From NCBI RefSeq assembly GCF_046591575.1, contig NZ_JBIQWA010000003.1, forward strand, positions 482,057 to 546,056: 64,000 bases of DNA. The letters run 5' to 3'. Numbering within the stretch: position 1 is the first letter of the stretch; every line of letters starts with the position of its first letter. A program made the translations under genes and the position numbers. The stretch comes from Marivita sp046591575. GTDB taxonomy: Bacteria > Pseudomonadota > Alphaproteobacteria > Rhodobacterales > Rhodobacteraceae. The notes beneath the pieces were generated by a model. It was not told where the DNA came from. It saw only the letters and a list, made by a program, of their open reading frames with translations, and did not search any database. Shown here piece by piece: positions 34,998-43,918 of the stretch.

Positions 34998-37093
34998 GGC
35001 GAAAGCTCCAATATCAGGTTGTCCAGCGCATCGACCCGTGCGCGCACACCGGGCGGCACCAGCGTTGTCGTGTCCATCTGGTCGATGATCGCAGGGCCAT
35101 CAAACACCATGCCGGGATGCAGCCTGTCGCGCGCGTAAAGCGTGGTTTCGGTATAGCGACGGGTTTCCGGATACCACACGTCGCGGGTTCCTGTCACGGC
35201 GGCTGCGGCATCGGGCGGGCCTTCTGTGCGCGCGGGAAGGTCCGCTTTGGCGACAACGCCTGTGGCTTCAAGCCGGAAGGTGATACAGTGGATGCGTTCG
35301 CCCTCAACCGCAAAGCCGTACATCCGGGTATGCGCCTGTGCAAACGCGCACTTGAGGCTGTCGAGGGCTGCGTCATCCAACCTGCCGTCCGGCACGGGGA
35401 TCGACAATTCGTGGTTCTGGCCCTCGTAGCGCATATCTATGCGGCGCGCGCGGCGGCGCTTTTCGGGGGCAATATCCTCGTCCGCAAACCACGCAGCCCC
35501 CTGCGCGTCCACCGTCGCAATCGCTTCGTTGATCTGCGGCAACGCATCGGTCTCCAGCGGCAGCAACCGCGTCGTCGAAAAGTCAGCGCGCAGATCGGTC
35601 AGCAAAAGCCCCATGGCGCACAGGATGCCGGGGTTGCGCGGCACGATGACCCGCGACATGCCCAGCTCTTGCGCCAACCGCACCGCATGCAGCGGCCCTG
35701 CCCCGCCAAACGCCATCAAAGCATAGCCGCGCGGATCATGCCCGCGCTGCACCGAAATCACGCGGATCGCCTTGGCCATATTCGCCGACACCACCGAAAG
35801 GATGCCCTGGGCCGTATCTTCGACGCCCATGCCCAACTGTGCGGCCATCTTTGCGATGGCATCGACAGCCAGATCGCGCCGAACTGCCATGCGCCCGTCC
35901 AGCAAATGCGTCGGGTTCAGGATCTGCAACACGATATTGGCATCTGTCACCGTGGGGCGGTCGGAACCCAACCCATAGCATACCGGGCCCGGATCTGCGC
36001 CTGCGCTTTCGGGGCCGACTTTCAGCAAACCACCGCTATCAATCGACGCGATAGATCCACCGCCTGCGCCAACCGTATGGATATCCAGCATCGGTGCCTT
36101 GATCGGATACCCGTGAACGGTGCTTTCGTTGGTCTGGGTCACGTCACCGCCAGCCATCAGCGCCACATCCGATGACGTGCCGCCCATGTCGAAAGTGATG
36201 ATGTCGTCAAACCCGGCACGCGACCCGATGGCCCGCGCGGCCACCACACCGGTTGACGGGCCGGACAGCACCGCCCGAACCGGCGTTTGGGCTGCTACAT
36301 CAAAGCGCACGACACCCCCGTTCGATTGCGTCAGATGCGCGCCGACTGTCAGCCCCATATCGGAAAATCGCGGCGTCAGGCGACGGATATAGCGATGCAT
36401 GATCGGCCCGAGATAGGCATTGACCGTCGCGGTTGTGAGACGCTCGAATTCGCGAAACTCGGGTGCTATCTCGTGACTGGCGCAGATAAAGGCATCGGGC
36501 AGTTCCTGCGCGATGATCGCCCGCGCGGCGCGTTCATGGGTGGAATTGACAAACGCATAGAGAAAACAGATCGCAACCGCGTCGACCCCCTGATCTTTCA
36601 TCGCCCGCGCCGCAGACCGCACCGCAGCTTCGTCCAGCGGTGCCACGACCTCACCAGTGTGACGCAACCGTTCCCTAACTTCGAACCGCAAATCGCGCGG
36701 CACAAGGGTCACCGGCTTGTCCGCGAACAGATCATAAAGGTCCGGCCGTTTCTGACGACCGATTTCCAGCAGGTCGCGAAACCCGTCCGTGGTGATCAGG
36801 CCAACCTTGCTTCCGGTGCCGGTGATCAACGCGTTGGTCGCCACCGTGGTGCCATGGCCCAGATACGCAACCGCAGCGGCGCGATCGGCGATGGATAGGC
36901 CGCGATTGCCCAGCGCTTCGTCGACCCCGTGGGCAATGCCGCGCGACGGGTCATCCGGGGTTGACGCAACCTTCCAGACCGACACGTCGCCGCTGATTTC
37001 ATCGAACAGACAGACATCGGTAAAGGTGCCGCCGGAATCCACGCCGACGCGCCAGGTCGGCGTCGATGCAGCCGCTTGCGTGTCGTCCTTCAT
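34994..37093 (-). CDS. hydantoinase/5-oxoprolinase A-type subunit
   Basis: This 699-residue protein has the ATP-binding ASKHA-like features of the hydantoinase A family: 'WRVGVDSGGTFTDVCLFD' near the N-terminus, 'YLGHGTTVATNALITGTGSKVGLITTDGFRDLLEIGRQKRPDLYDLF', 'ITFDMGGTSSDVALM', and 'FGGAGPLHAVRLAQELGMSRVIVPRNPGILCAMGLL'. It binds ATP and activates the cyclic amide for hydrolysis with the B subunit. The start is ATG 37093 (MKDDTQAAAST); the frame upstream to 37201 lacks family sequence. It is the first gene of the operon that includes the ABC transporter, so import and ring opening are coupled. Confidence 0.9.
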   Translation of the reverse strand: MKDDTQAAASTPTWRVGVDSGGTFTDVCLFDEISGDVSVWKVASTPDDPSRGIAHGVDEALGNRGLSIADRAAAVAYLGHGTTVATNALITGTGSKVGLITTDGFRDLLEIGRQKRPDLYDLFADKPVTLVPRDLRFEVRERLRHTGEVVAPLDEAAVRSAARAMKDQGVDAVAICFLYAFVNSTHERAARAIIAQELPDAFICASHEIAPEFREFERLTTATVNAYLGPIMHRYIRRLTPRFSDMGLTVGAHLTQSNGGVVRFDVAAQTPVRAVLSGPSTGVVAARAIGSRAGFDDIITFDMGGTSSDVALMAGGDVTQTNESTVHGYPIKAPMLDIHTVGAGGGSIASIDSGGLLKVGPESAGADPGPVCYGLGSDRPTVTDANIVLQILNPTHLLDGRMAVRRDLAVDAIAKMAAQLGMGVEDTAQGILSVVSANMAKAIRVISVQRGHDPRGYALMAFGGAGPLHAVRLAQELGMSRVIVPRNPGILCAMGLLLTDLRADFSTTRLLPLETDALPQINEAIATVDAQGAAWFADEDIAPEKRRRARRIDMRYEGQNHELSIPVPDGRLDDAALDSLKCAFAQAHTRMYGFAVEGERIHCITFRLEATGVVAKADLPARTEGPPDAAAAVTGTRDVWYPETRRYTETTLYARDRLHPGMVFDGPAIIDQMDTTTLVPPGVRARVDALDNLILELSP

Positions 37094-37205
37094 GGCATCA
37101 TGCTCAAAATCGGATGGCCCTTGGTCATTGATATGTCCCTGGCACTGGCAATTTGACGTATCTCCCAACGGACCCCGTGCAGAAGGCCGCGTCCAATTCA
37201 AAAGT

Positions 37206-37220
37206 TTTGTCAGACAAAAG
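37206..37220. promoter_or_regulatory. perfect palindrome TTTTGTC-A-GACAAAA in a divergent promoter region
   Basis: A perfect 15-nt palindrome stands in the 200-bp region between the divergent hydantoinase A gene (minus) and the gamma-glutamyltransferase gene (plus), 112 and 74 bases from their starts. The TTGTC/GACAA type is common among GntR-family operators, but no GntR gene is present in the window, so its regulator is unknown. Confidence 0.55.
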
Positions 37221-37293
37221 AATTTTCTTATTTGTCCCGAATTGATAGCGTCTGGCAGGCTGCCGGGAACCGCGCGCGAAAGGACTCCGCCAG

Positions 37294-38985
37294 ATGACAG
37301 ATTTGCCCTTCAGTTGCGAAAAATCTCCGGCTTCGGGGCGTGGCGGGGTGGTGGTGACCAACCATCCGCTTGGCTCTGCTGCGGGGTACGAAATTCTGGC
37401 CGCCGGCGGCAACGCCATTGACGCCGCTGTCGGGTCTTTGCTGGCGCTGTGCGTGGTTGAGCCGATGATGGTCGGCATCGCGGGCGGCGGGTTGGCCCAT
37501 CTGCGGCTGGCCGACGGGCGGCATCTGGTGTTCGACGGCATGGCACAGGCCCCCGCATCGACCCACCCCGAGATATTCGAACCGGTTTCCGACGACCCCC
37601 CCGATCACATGGAAACCGTCGGTCGGCGCTCTGCCCTTGGGCCCACAGCCGTGGCGGTGCCGGGCAATCTGGCAGTCTGGTGCAAGATGCAGGCTGACCA
37701 CGGAGCATTGCCCTTTTCCGATGTCATCGCACCGGCGATCCGTCTGGCGGCGCGCGGGTTCGCCATCACACCCTACCTGTCCGGCGCAATTGCCGAAGCG
37801 GCAGAGGATCTGTCCCGCGATCCTGTCATATCCGATCTGCTGATGCCCGGCGGCACAGCACTTGCAGCAGGGGCGCGGCTGATCCAGGGCAATTTTGCCG
37901 ACGCCTTGCGCGAGATCGAGACCAAGGGGGCCGCCGCGCTGCATGGGGGCCCGCTGGGTGCCGCTCTGGCCGACAGCATCGCCACCGGCACCGACGCTGC
38001 TGGCTGGCTGACTTTGGATGACCTGCGCCGCTATGAGGTGAAGCTGCGCGATGCCATCACCGGCACCTATCGCGGGTACGAGGTTGTCGGCCCGCCCCCG
38101 CCCGCGTCATCGGGGGTACATGTCGCACAGATGCTGAACATCCTGGAACCGCATGATGTGGCGGGATTGGGATTTGGTACGGCAGACGGGCTGCACCTGA
38201 TGGCCGAGGTGATCCGCATCGGGTTCGAAGACCGCCGCGCCGCCAGTGGTGATCCCGATTTCATTGACGTGCCGGTGCAAAAGCTGATCTCGAAAGCCTA
38301 TGCTGCCCAATGTCAGGCCCGCCTGCGTGACGTCGCCTTGCCTGCGGCTGTGTCAGATGGCTATGAAAGCCGCGACACAACCCATGTCACGGTCGCCGAT
38401 GCCCATGGCAATATTGTGTCCGCCACCCACACGATCAACGGCATTTTTGGCGCACGCTATATGGTGCCGGGAACAGGGATCATCCCCAACAACTACATGA
38501 TGAATTTCGACCCACACCCCGGACGCGCACTCTCTGTGGCCCCCGGCAAACGGGTGCCCACGTCGATGGCACCGATGATTGTGTTGAAGGACGGCGCACC
38601 GGCCTGGGCGTTGGGTCTGCCCGGCGGGCTCAGGATTTTTCCCTCAGCCTTGCAGGCTATCGTCAACCTGATCGACCACCGCATGCCACTGCAACAGGCC
38701 ATCGAAGCCCCCCGCATCTGGACCGAAGGCCATGATCTGGAGATCGAAAAACCCTTTGCACCGGTGGAAACCGCGCTTGGCGCAAAAGGCCACACCCTGC
38801 GCCGGATGCCTCATATCGGAGGTGGCATGAACGCCATCGCCTTTCACCCCGACGGGTTGTTGGAAGGCGCGGCCTGTTGGCGCGCCGATGGCACTGTCGC
38901 CGCATTGGGTGGCGGACAGGCCCGCCCCGGCATCCGGTTCTGGCCCGGTCGCGCGCCCGATGCGCCCGACACCGAACCCGAATGA
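37294..38985 (+). CDS. gamma-glutamyltransferase family protein
   Basis: The 563-residue protein is an Ntn-hydrolase of the GGT family: 'VVTNHPLGSAAGYEILAAGGNAIDAAVGSLLALCVVEPMMVGIAGGG', 'DLRRYEVKLRDAITGTYRGYEVVGPPPPASSG', and the autocleavage/nucleophile motif DTTHVTVAD with T362, followed by 'HGNIVSATHTINGIFGARYMVPGTGIIPNN'. It would hydrolyse or transfer gamma-glutamyl groups. No signal peptide is seen, so it is probably cytoplasmic, unlike E. coli Ggt. Divergent from the hydantoinase/ABC operon, it fits a pathway for imported gamma-glutamyl compounds, with 5-oxoproline opened by the hydantoinase pair. Confidence 0.88.
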   Translation: MTDLPFSCEKSPASGRGGVVVTNHPLGSAAGYEILAAGGNAIDAAVGSLLALCVVEPMMVGIAGGGLAHLRLADGRHLVFDGMAQAPASTHPEIFEPVSDDPPDHMETVGRRSALGPTAVAVPGNLAVWCKMQADHGALPFSDVIAPAIRLAARGFAITPYLSGAIAEAAEDLSRDPVISDLLMPGGTALAAGARLIQGNFADALREIETKGAAALHGGPLGAALADSIATGTDAAGWLTLDDLRRYEVKLRDAITGTYRGYEVVGPPPPASSGVHVAQMLNILEPHDVAGLGFGTADGLHLMAEVIRIGFEDRRAASGDPDFIDVPVQKLISKAYAAQCQARLRDVALPAAVSDGYESRDTTHVTVADAHGNIVSATHTINGIFGARYMVPGTGIIPNNYMMNFDPHPGRALSVAPGKRVPTSMAPMIVLKDGAPAWALGLPGGLRIFPSALQAIVNLIDHRMPLQQAIEAPRIWTEGHDLEIEKPFAPVETALGAKGHTLRRMPHIGGGMNAIAFHPDGLLEGAACWRADGTVAALGGGQARPGIRFWPGRAPDAPDTEPE

Positions 38986-39057
38986 ATGGGCCAGGCGGTG
39001 TCCCCGGAATGACGGGAAACAGCAAGCCGCGCCATAATATCTTCAACCCTGTGTAAG

Positions 39058-40353
39058 ATGCCAAGCAAAACCCACCCGATATACCCCACTGCATGTGGCT
39101 GGAACGCCATGCTGCCGCCGCGCGAGGCCAGACCCGGCCTGGCGCAAGACATAACCGTCGATCACGCGGTCATCGGCGCAGGCTATACCGGTCTTGCAAC
39201 GGCCCGCCGTCTGCACGAACTGGACCCGCAGGCTCAGATTGCAGTGCTAGAGGCAAGCGCGGTGGGCGAAGGCTCTTCGGCACGCAATTCCGGTTTCACC
39301 GCCGCCGAGGTCTTGCCCCGCACAGCCACCCCAAAAAGCGCAGCCGCCGCCCGTGGGCAAAGCGCAGTGATGCGCGACGCGTTCCGGTGGTTGACGGATA
39401 TCGTGTCAGAGCATGGCATCGCCTGTGACATGCAAAAGACCGGGGCCATCCGAGCCGCAGCAACTGCGGCGGGCGAAGCGTCCTTACGCAAGGTGCTGGA
39501 GGTGGCGCGCACAAATGACATCCCGCACAAGATCCTGTCGCGCGGTGACATCCAAAGCCGCATCGGGTCCGATTATTACCGCTTCGGCCTGCATCTCAGC
39601 GATATGTACCTGTTGCAGCCCGCAGCCCTGATCCGTGGATTGGCGGATGCCCTGCCCGAGCCGGTGACGCTTTATGAAAACACTGCTGTTCGCAGGCTTG
39701 ATCGCGACGGTGGGGGCTGGATCGTACACACGGCCGATGGCGTGGTCAGGGCACGCAACGTGGTGCTGGCCAATAACAGTTTCATTCCCAGGCTGGGCTA
39801 TCTCAAACTGCGGATGGCGACGATCTATACCTATGCCGCTGTGACGCGCGAATTGACCTCTGCCGAGCGCCCCCATCTGGGTCACTCGCCTGCTTGGGGG
39901 CTGCTGCCCTCGCACCGGTTGGGCACGACCTTGCGCCGCATCGGGCCGAACCGGCTTATGGTCCGCTCTCTTTATGCGCATGACAGGCAAATCGCCCAGG
40001 ACGACGCGGTTGCCCAGCTTCTCGCGCGGTTTGCGCGGCGCTGGCCGGGCCTGTCTCATGTCGATTTCGACTATGTCTGGGCCGGGGCCACGGCGTTCAC
40101 GCTGAATGGGGCACCTTGGTGGGGCCAACTGGATCGCGGGCTTTACGCATCGGGCGGCTGCAATGGCAGCGGCATTGCCAAAGGCACATTGCTGGGGCGG
40201 CATCTGGCCGAGCTTATGCTAGGCGTGGGTGACCCAAACAGAATTCCCGCCGTGATGGGAACCGCCAGTCTGATGGCCCCCGAACCATTCCGAAGCATCG
40301 CCTTTCATGTGGTTTCCGCACTGGAACGCCGCAAAGCCGGTCTGGAAATCTGA
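39058..40353 (+). CDS. FAD-dependent oxidoreductase, gamma-glutamylputrescine oxidase-like
   Basis: The 431-residue flavoprotein has an FAD-binding DAO fold: 'HAVIGAGYTGLATARRLHELDPQAQIAVLEAS' (GxGxxG), and near the end 'DYVWAGATAFTLNGAPWWGQLDRGLYASGGCNGSGIAKGTLLGRHLAELM'. The N-terminal 'YPTACGWNAMLPPREARPGLAQDI' resembles the start of PuuB-type gamma-glutamylputrescine oxidases. It lies 72 bases after the gamma-glutamyltransferase, so an amine carrying a gamma-glutamyl group is a plausible substrate. No signal peptide is seen. Confidence 0.85.
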   Translation: MPSKTHPIYPTACGWNAMLPPREARPGLAQDITVDHAVIGAGYTGLATARRLHELDPQAQIAVLEASAVGEGSSARNSGFTAAEVLPRTATPKSAAAARGQSAVMRDAFRWLTDIVSEHGIACDMQKTGAIRAAATAAGEASLRKVLEVARTNDIPHKILSRGDIQSRIGSDYYRFGLHLSDMYLLQPAALIRGLADALPEPVTLYENTAVRRLDRDGGGWIVHTADGVVRARNVVLANNSFIPRLGYLKLRMATIYTYAAVTRELTSAERPHLGHSPAWGLLPSHRLGTTLRRIGPNRLMVRSLYAHDRQIAQDDAVAQLLARFARRWPGLSHVDFDYVWAGATAFTLNGAPWWGQLDRGLYASGGCNGSGIAKGTLLGRHLAELMLGVGDPNRIPAVMGTASLMAPEPFRSIAFHVVSALERRKAGLEI

Positions 40354-40389
40354 CACCGACGCCACCTGCGCGATCGTCAGACAACACGG

Positions 40390-42828
40390 TTATGTAACAA
40401 ACGACGATGTCATATCAGACCCCTCGCGCATGTGTCTTGCCAGGGCCTCCACGTGTTTTTTGGCTGCAAACCGGCGCGATGTACCGCCGTAAGCACCTGC
40501 AACCAGTCTTTTGTCACCTGACGCGGCAGACAGTTTGGGGAACCGTCTGAAAAGTTCGGTCCGGGCATCGGTTTCCATCATGTTCAGCGCCATCGGCCCG
40601 GGATAAAAACTTTCTGACGCAACATTTTCGGAAAAAACGATCTGATGGGCATCAAACATCAGATGGATATAGGTCACGTTTTGTTTGCCATGCGCGACGC
40701 GTATTCCCGGTGCTGTTTGCGCCAGATGTTTCGCACGCGCCAGATGATCGCCGTTGCGCCCCATAAGCAGCCCATGTTGCGCAGATACAAGCAAATTGCG
40801 TTCCGCCCCCAACACTCCGCGCCGCACAAGGACGGGCCGAAGGTTTGGGTTTGTGCGCAACGCGAAACTGTTGACTGTGCGCCGACCGATCCAGCGAATA
40901 GGTTGCGGGCCGTTATCCATTGTCGTGACAAGATCACCCACCCGCAAATCGTCGATTGCCACATCGCCCCCGGGCGTCCGGATCGCCGTGCCAGCCGTAA
41001 AGCACACAACACCGGTGTTTTCGCTGGTAAAGCTGGACCTGTCGGCAGACGCGCCGGTAATGGTCAGCGATCCCGCACCGAACTGCGTATTGTCAGAATA
41101 ATCGATCACACGACCGTTCAGGGTGGTGCTGTTTGACTGGTTCAGGATGCCATCATCGGCCTGATCCGCCCATAGCTCTGCGATGTGATCGTAATGGCGG
41201 CTTAAATCAATGCGATCATTGTTGGTGACCTTTCCATCGTTCAGCGTACCGCTATTGCCACTATTGAAATCGTCAATCGTATCATTGCCGCCGCTGATCG
41301 CGAACCGGTCATCGCCTTTGCCCCCGGTCAAAAGGTCACTGCCTGCCCCGCCATCCAGCGTGTCATCACCGGTCCCTCCGAAAAGCGCGTCGTTCCCGTC
41401 GCCGCCGTCGATGACATCATCCCCCGACCCGCCAACAAGCGTGTCATCGCCATCAGCGTCGGCGTGGCTGGTTGGGTCGTCAAAAAAGACATCGGTGATG
41501 GCCAGGGTCCATTTGTCTATGCTGGTGAATTCCATTTCGATCCGTGCGATCGGACCCGGAATTTTGACAAGCACGGACCCTTCGGGATCACGATCATGAT
41601 ATTCGCCCCCCGCCCCTTCAAACGTGTCGACCCCCGGCACGGTGTCAGTATCGCTGCTTAGAACATTGGAGCCTTGTTCGGTGTTGAACGCGATCTGATT
41701 GCCGTCTGCGTCATAGGCGCGGATCACCAGATGTTCGTTAGAGGCATCGAAATTGTTGATCCGGAACGAGACGTTCTGAACCTCTTGCGAAAAATTCAAG
41801 GCAACTGATCCGGTATCGCGGATATCGAGCGCGCTGTTGGAGTTGATCGACCCATCCCCATCGTCGATCCCCCGGACATTCTGGGTCTCGTTTTCAAAGC
41901 GCCCAATTCCGTGCGTGACGGCATAGCTCACATCAACGCCACCCACGCTTTGCGTGCCAGAGCCGATCCAGTCCCTGTCGTCAATCGCGCCGCCATTGTC
42001 CGGGTCGGGAATATCGCTCCACCTAAAGCCAAGGCGCGCGCCAGTCCCGGTTGCGGCGTCGCCACCTGACAGCACGTCGTTGCCCGGTCCCCCATCAAGA
42101 TGGTCATTGCCGGAACCACCATCAAGCGTGTCGCGCCCCGTACCTCCGATCAACAGGTCATCACCACGGTCGCCATAGAGGATGTCGGTCCCGGTGCCAC
42201 CGTCAATCGTATCAGCCCCGCCACCCCCCTTGATGGTGTCCATGCCAGTCCCACCGCCCAGCATGTCATCGCCATTCAAGCCGAAGATTGAATCGCTTCC
42301 AGAACCGCCCTCAAGGCTATCGTGACGGTTGGTCCCGGTGATGATATTGGCCGGGTCCTGGTCATAGAGTTGCGCATCAAAGCTGCTATAACCGGGGGCG
42401 GCGGCACCATTGGGCTGATAGGCGTTGGTGACTTTGTAATTCGCGCCGGGCTGAACCGGGCTGTCCGCCGCATAGCCAACCAGGGAATTGCCGATATAAA
42501 TGCTGTGGACGGTCACCACCGCATTGTCCGGCCCAATCAGTTCGAACGCGTATTCTGAAAAAGCATAGCCATTTGCGATGGGTGATCCAGAGGGGTGCGT
42601 AACCACTGCCGTCTGCTGAGACGTGTCACCATCCCCGGATTCACGCGGATCACCACCCAGAGTGGCATCATCATCCGTCACTGTCATGGTGCGCGCATCG
42701 GTTGCGTTGGACCAGTCGGATTTCAACTGAAATTCATCGCCGATGGTGGGAAACGCACCAGCCGGTCCCGGGGTCGTCAGGTTGGTGACGTCCGACGGCG
42801 AAAATAGCGTGATCGTAAAGGTGGCCAT
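40390..42828 (-). CDS. secreted RTX protein with Hint domain
   Basis: The 812-residue protein has no Sec signal but carries two blocks of Ca-binding nonapeptide repeats (GGxGxDxLx; about 166-255 and 455-520), typical of type I secretion substrates. Between them is a beta-rich domain of about 200 residues (LNFSQEVQNVSFRINNFDASNEHLVIRAYD). The C-terminal part begins at C609 with 'CFTAGTAIRTPGGDVAIDDLRVGDLVTT', a Hint (Hedgehog/intein) domain of the kind common in Rhodobacteraceae, ending in 'GPMALNMMETDARTELFRRFP'. Whether it self-cleaves is unknown. It is convergent with the FAD oxidase and has no transporter gene next to it. Confidence 0.88.
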   Translation of the reverse strand: MATFTITLFSPSDVTNLTTPGPAGAFPTIGDEFQLKSDWSNATDARTMTVTDDDATLGGDPRESGDGDTSQQTAVVTHPSGSPIANGYAFSEYAFELIGPDNAVVTVHSIYIGNSLVGYAADSPVQPGANYKVTNAYQPNGAAAPGYSSFDAQLYDQDPANIITGTNRHDSLEGGSGSDSIFGLNGDDMLGGGTGMDTIKGGGGADTIDGGTGTDILYGDRGDDLLIGGTGRDTLDGGSGNDHLDGGPGNDVLSGGDAATGTGARLGFRWSDIPDPDNGGAIDDRDWIGSGTQSVGGVDVSYAVTHGIGRFENETQNVRGIDDGDGSINSNSALDIRDTGSVALNFSQEVQNVSFRINNFDASNEHLVIRAYDADGNQIAFNTEQGSNVLSSDTDTVPGVDTFEGAGGEYHDRDPEGSVLVKIPGPIARIEMEFTSIDKWTLAITDVFFDDPTSHADADGDDTLVGGSGDDVIDGGDGNDALFGGTGDDTLDGGAGSDLLTGGKGDDRFAISGGNDTIDDFNSGNSGTLNDGKVTNNDRIDLSRHYDHIAELWADQADDGILNQSNSTTLNGRVIDYSDNTQFGAGSLTITGASADRSSFTSENTGVVCFTAGTAIRTPGGDVAIDDLRVGDLVTTMDNGPQPIRWIGRRTVNSFALRTNPNLRPVLVRRGVLGAERNLLVSAQHGLLMGRNGDHLARAKHLAQTAPGIRVAHGKQNVTYIHLMFDAHQIVFSENVASESFYPGPMALNMMETDARTELFRRFPKLSAASGDKRLVAGAYGGTSRRFAAKKHVEALARHMREGSDMTSSFVT

Positions 42829-42993
42829 TGGTGCCTCTTGATCCTGTGATCGCCGGTTGATGGACCGACCAGCGCCTCACAGGGCATAGACACCAAAGGT
42901 AACTGTTCTCTTTCCCGCCCTCTCATGCGCGAAAAACTCTGATTAAAATTGATCCCAATTGATCAAGGGCGCGGCGGCAGCCTCATACCCCGC

Positions 42994-43851
42994 TTACACC
43001 GCAGGCAGAACCGCCGACCGTTGCTCGCCCAGACCAGAGATGCCCAATGTGACAACCTCGCCGCCATGCAGATACCGTTGCGGGGATTGGCCCATCCCCA
43101 CGCCCGGCGGTGTTCCGGTGGATATCACGTCGCCTGGCTGCAGGCTCATGAATTGGCTGCAATAGGATACAAGATAGGGGATTTTGAAGATCAATGTCGC
43201 GGTAGAGCCGGTTTGCATCCGGTCTCCGTCCACGTCCAGCCACATATCCAATGCATCAATATCCGGGATTTCATCCAGCGTCACAAGCCACGGCCCGGTT
43301 GGCCCAAACGTATCGCAGCCCTTGCCCTTGTCCCAGGTTCCGGCGCGTTCGATCTGGAATGTGCGTTCGGATACATCGTTCACCACGCAAAGACCCGCCA
43401 CATGGGCCATCGCGCGGGCTTCGTCGATATAGACGCCGGGTTCGCCGATAACAACGCCAAGTTCGACTTCCCAATCGGTTTTCACCGATCCACGCGGCAC
43501 CTGAATGGGATCATTGGGGCCAACAACACAGGACGTCCATTTGTTAAAGATGATCGGCTCGTCAGGGATCGGCATCCCGGCCTCTTCGGCGTGATCAGCA
43601 TAGTTCAGCCCGATGCAAACGAATTTGCCGATCTCTCCGACACAAGGGCCAAGCCGCAGGTCTTCTTGCGGCGTGCCGTCGACAATGGGCAAGGCGTCAA
43701 TGTTCAGCTGGTGCAAGGCGCGCAACCCGGCAGGGCGCAATGCCTCGCCTGCGATATCCGGAACGCTTCCCGAAAGATCGCGCACCCGACCCGATGCGTC
43801 CAGCACGCCGGGCTTTTCAGCTCCGGGTGCGCCATAGCGGAGAAGTTTCAT
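42994..43851 (-). CDS. fumarylacetoacetate hydrolase family protein
   Basis: The 285-residue enzyme has the FAH fold: 'FVCIGLNYADHAEEAGMPIPDEPIIFNKWTSCVVGPNDPIQVPRGSVKTDWEVELGVVIG' (metal ligands Glu/Glu) and 'FGPTGPWLVTLDEIPD' plus 'QPGDVISTGTPPGVG'. Members cleave C-C bonds or hydrate acylpyruvates and 2-keto-enoates with Mg. It starts at ATG 43851 and follows the ABC ATPase by 67 bases on the same strand, so it probably belongs to that operon. Confidence 0.85.
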   Translation of the reverse strand: MKLLRYGAPGAEKPGVLDASGRVRDLSGSVPDIAGEALRPAGLRALHQLNIDALPIVDGTPQEDLRLGPCVGEIGKFVCIGLNYADHAEEAGMPIPDEPIIFNKWTSCVVGPNDPIQVPRGSVKTDWEVELGVVIGEPGVYIDEARAMAHVAGLCVVNDVSERTFQIERAGTWDKGKGCDTFGPTGPWLVTLDEIPDIDALDMWLDVDGDRMQTGSTATLIFKIPYLVSYCSQFMSLQPGDVISTGTPPGVGMGQSPQRYLHGGEVVTLGISGLGEQRSAVLPAV

Positions 43852-43918
43852 GACCTGTCTTTCCCTTCCGATACTGCAAAATTCTTTCCTCTGACCGCGC
43901 CCCGGCAACCGATCTGTC

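Noticed and set aside
33213..35138. 641-residue plus-strand open frame
   Set aside because: Antisense to the hydantoinase B gene; rich in Arg, Gln and His runs and without any domain.
34985..36175. 396-residue plus-strand open frame
   Set aside because: Antisense to hydantoinase A, whose ASKHA motifs are clear.
42947..42964. direct repeat AATTGATC, twice in 18 bases
   Set aside because: Short and in a 165-bp intergenic stretch with no other sign of a site; could be chance.
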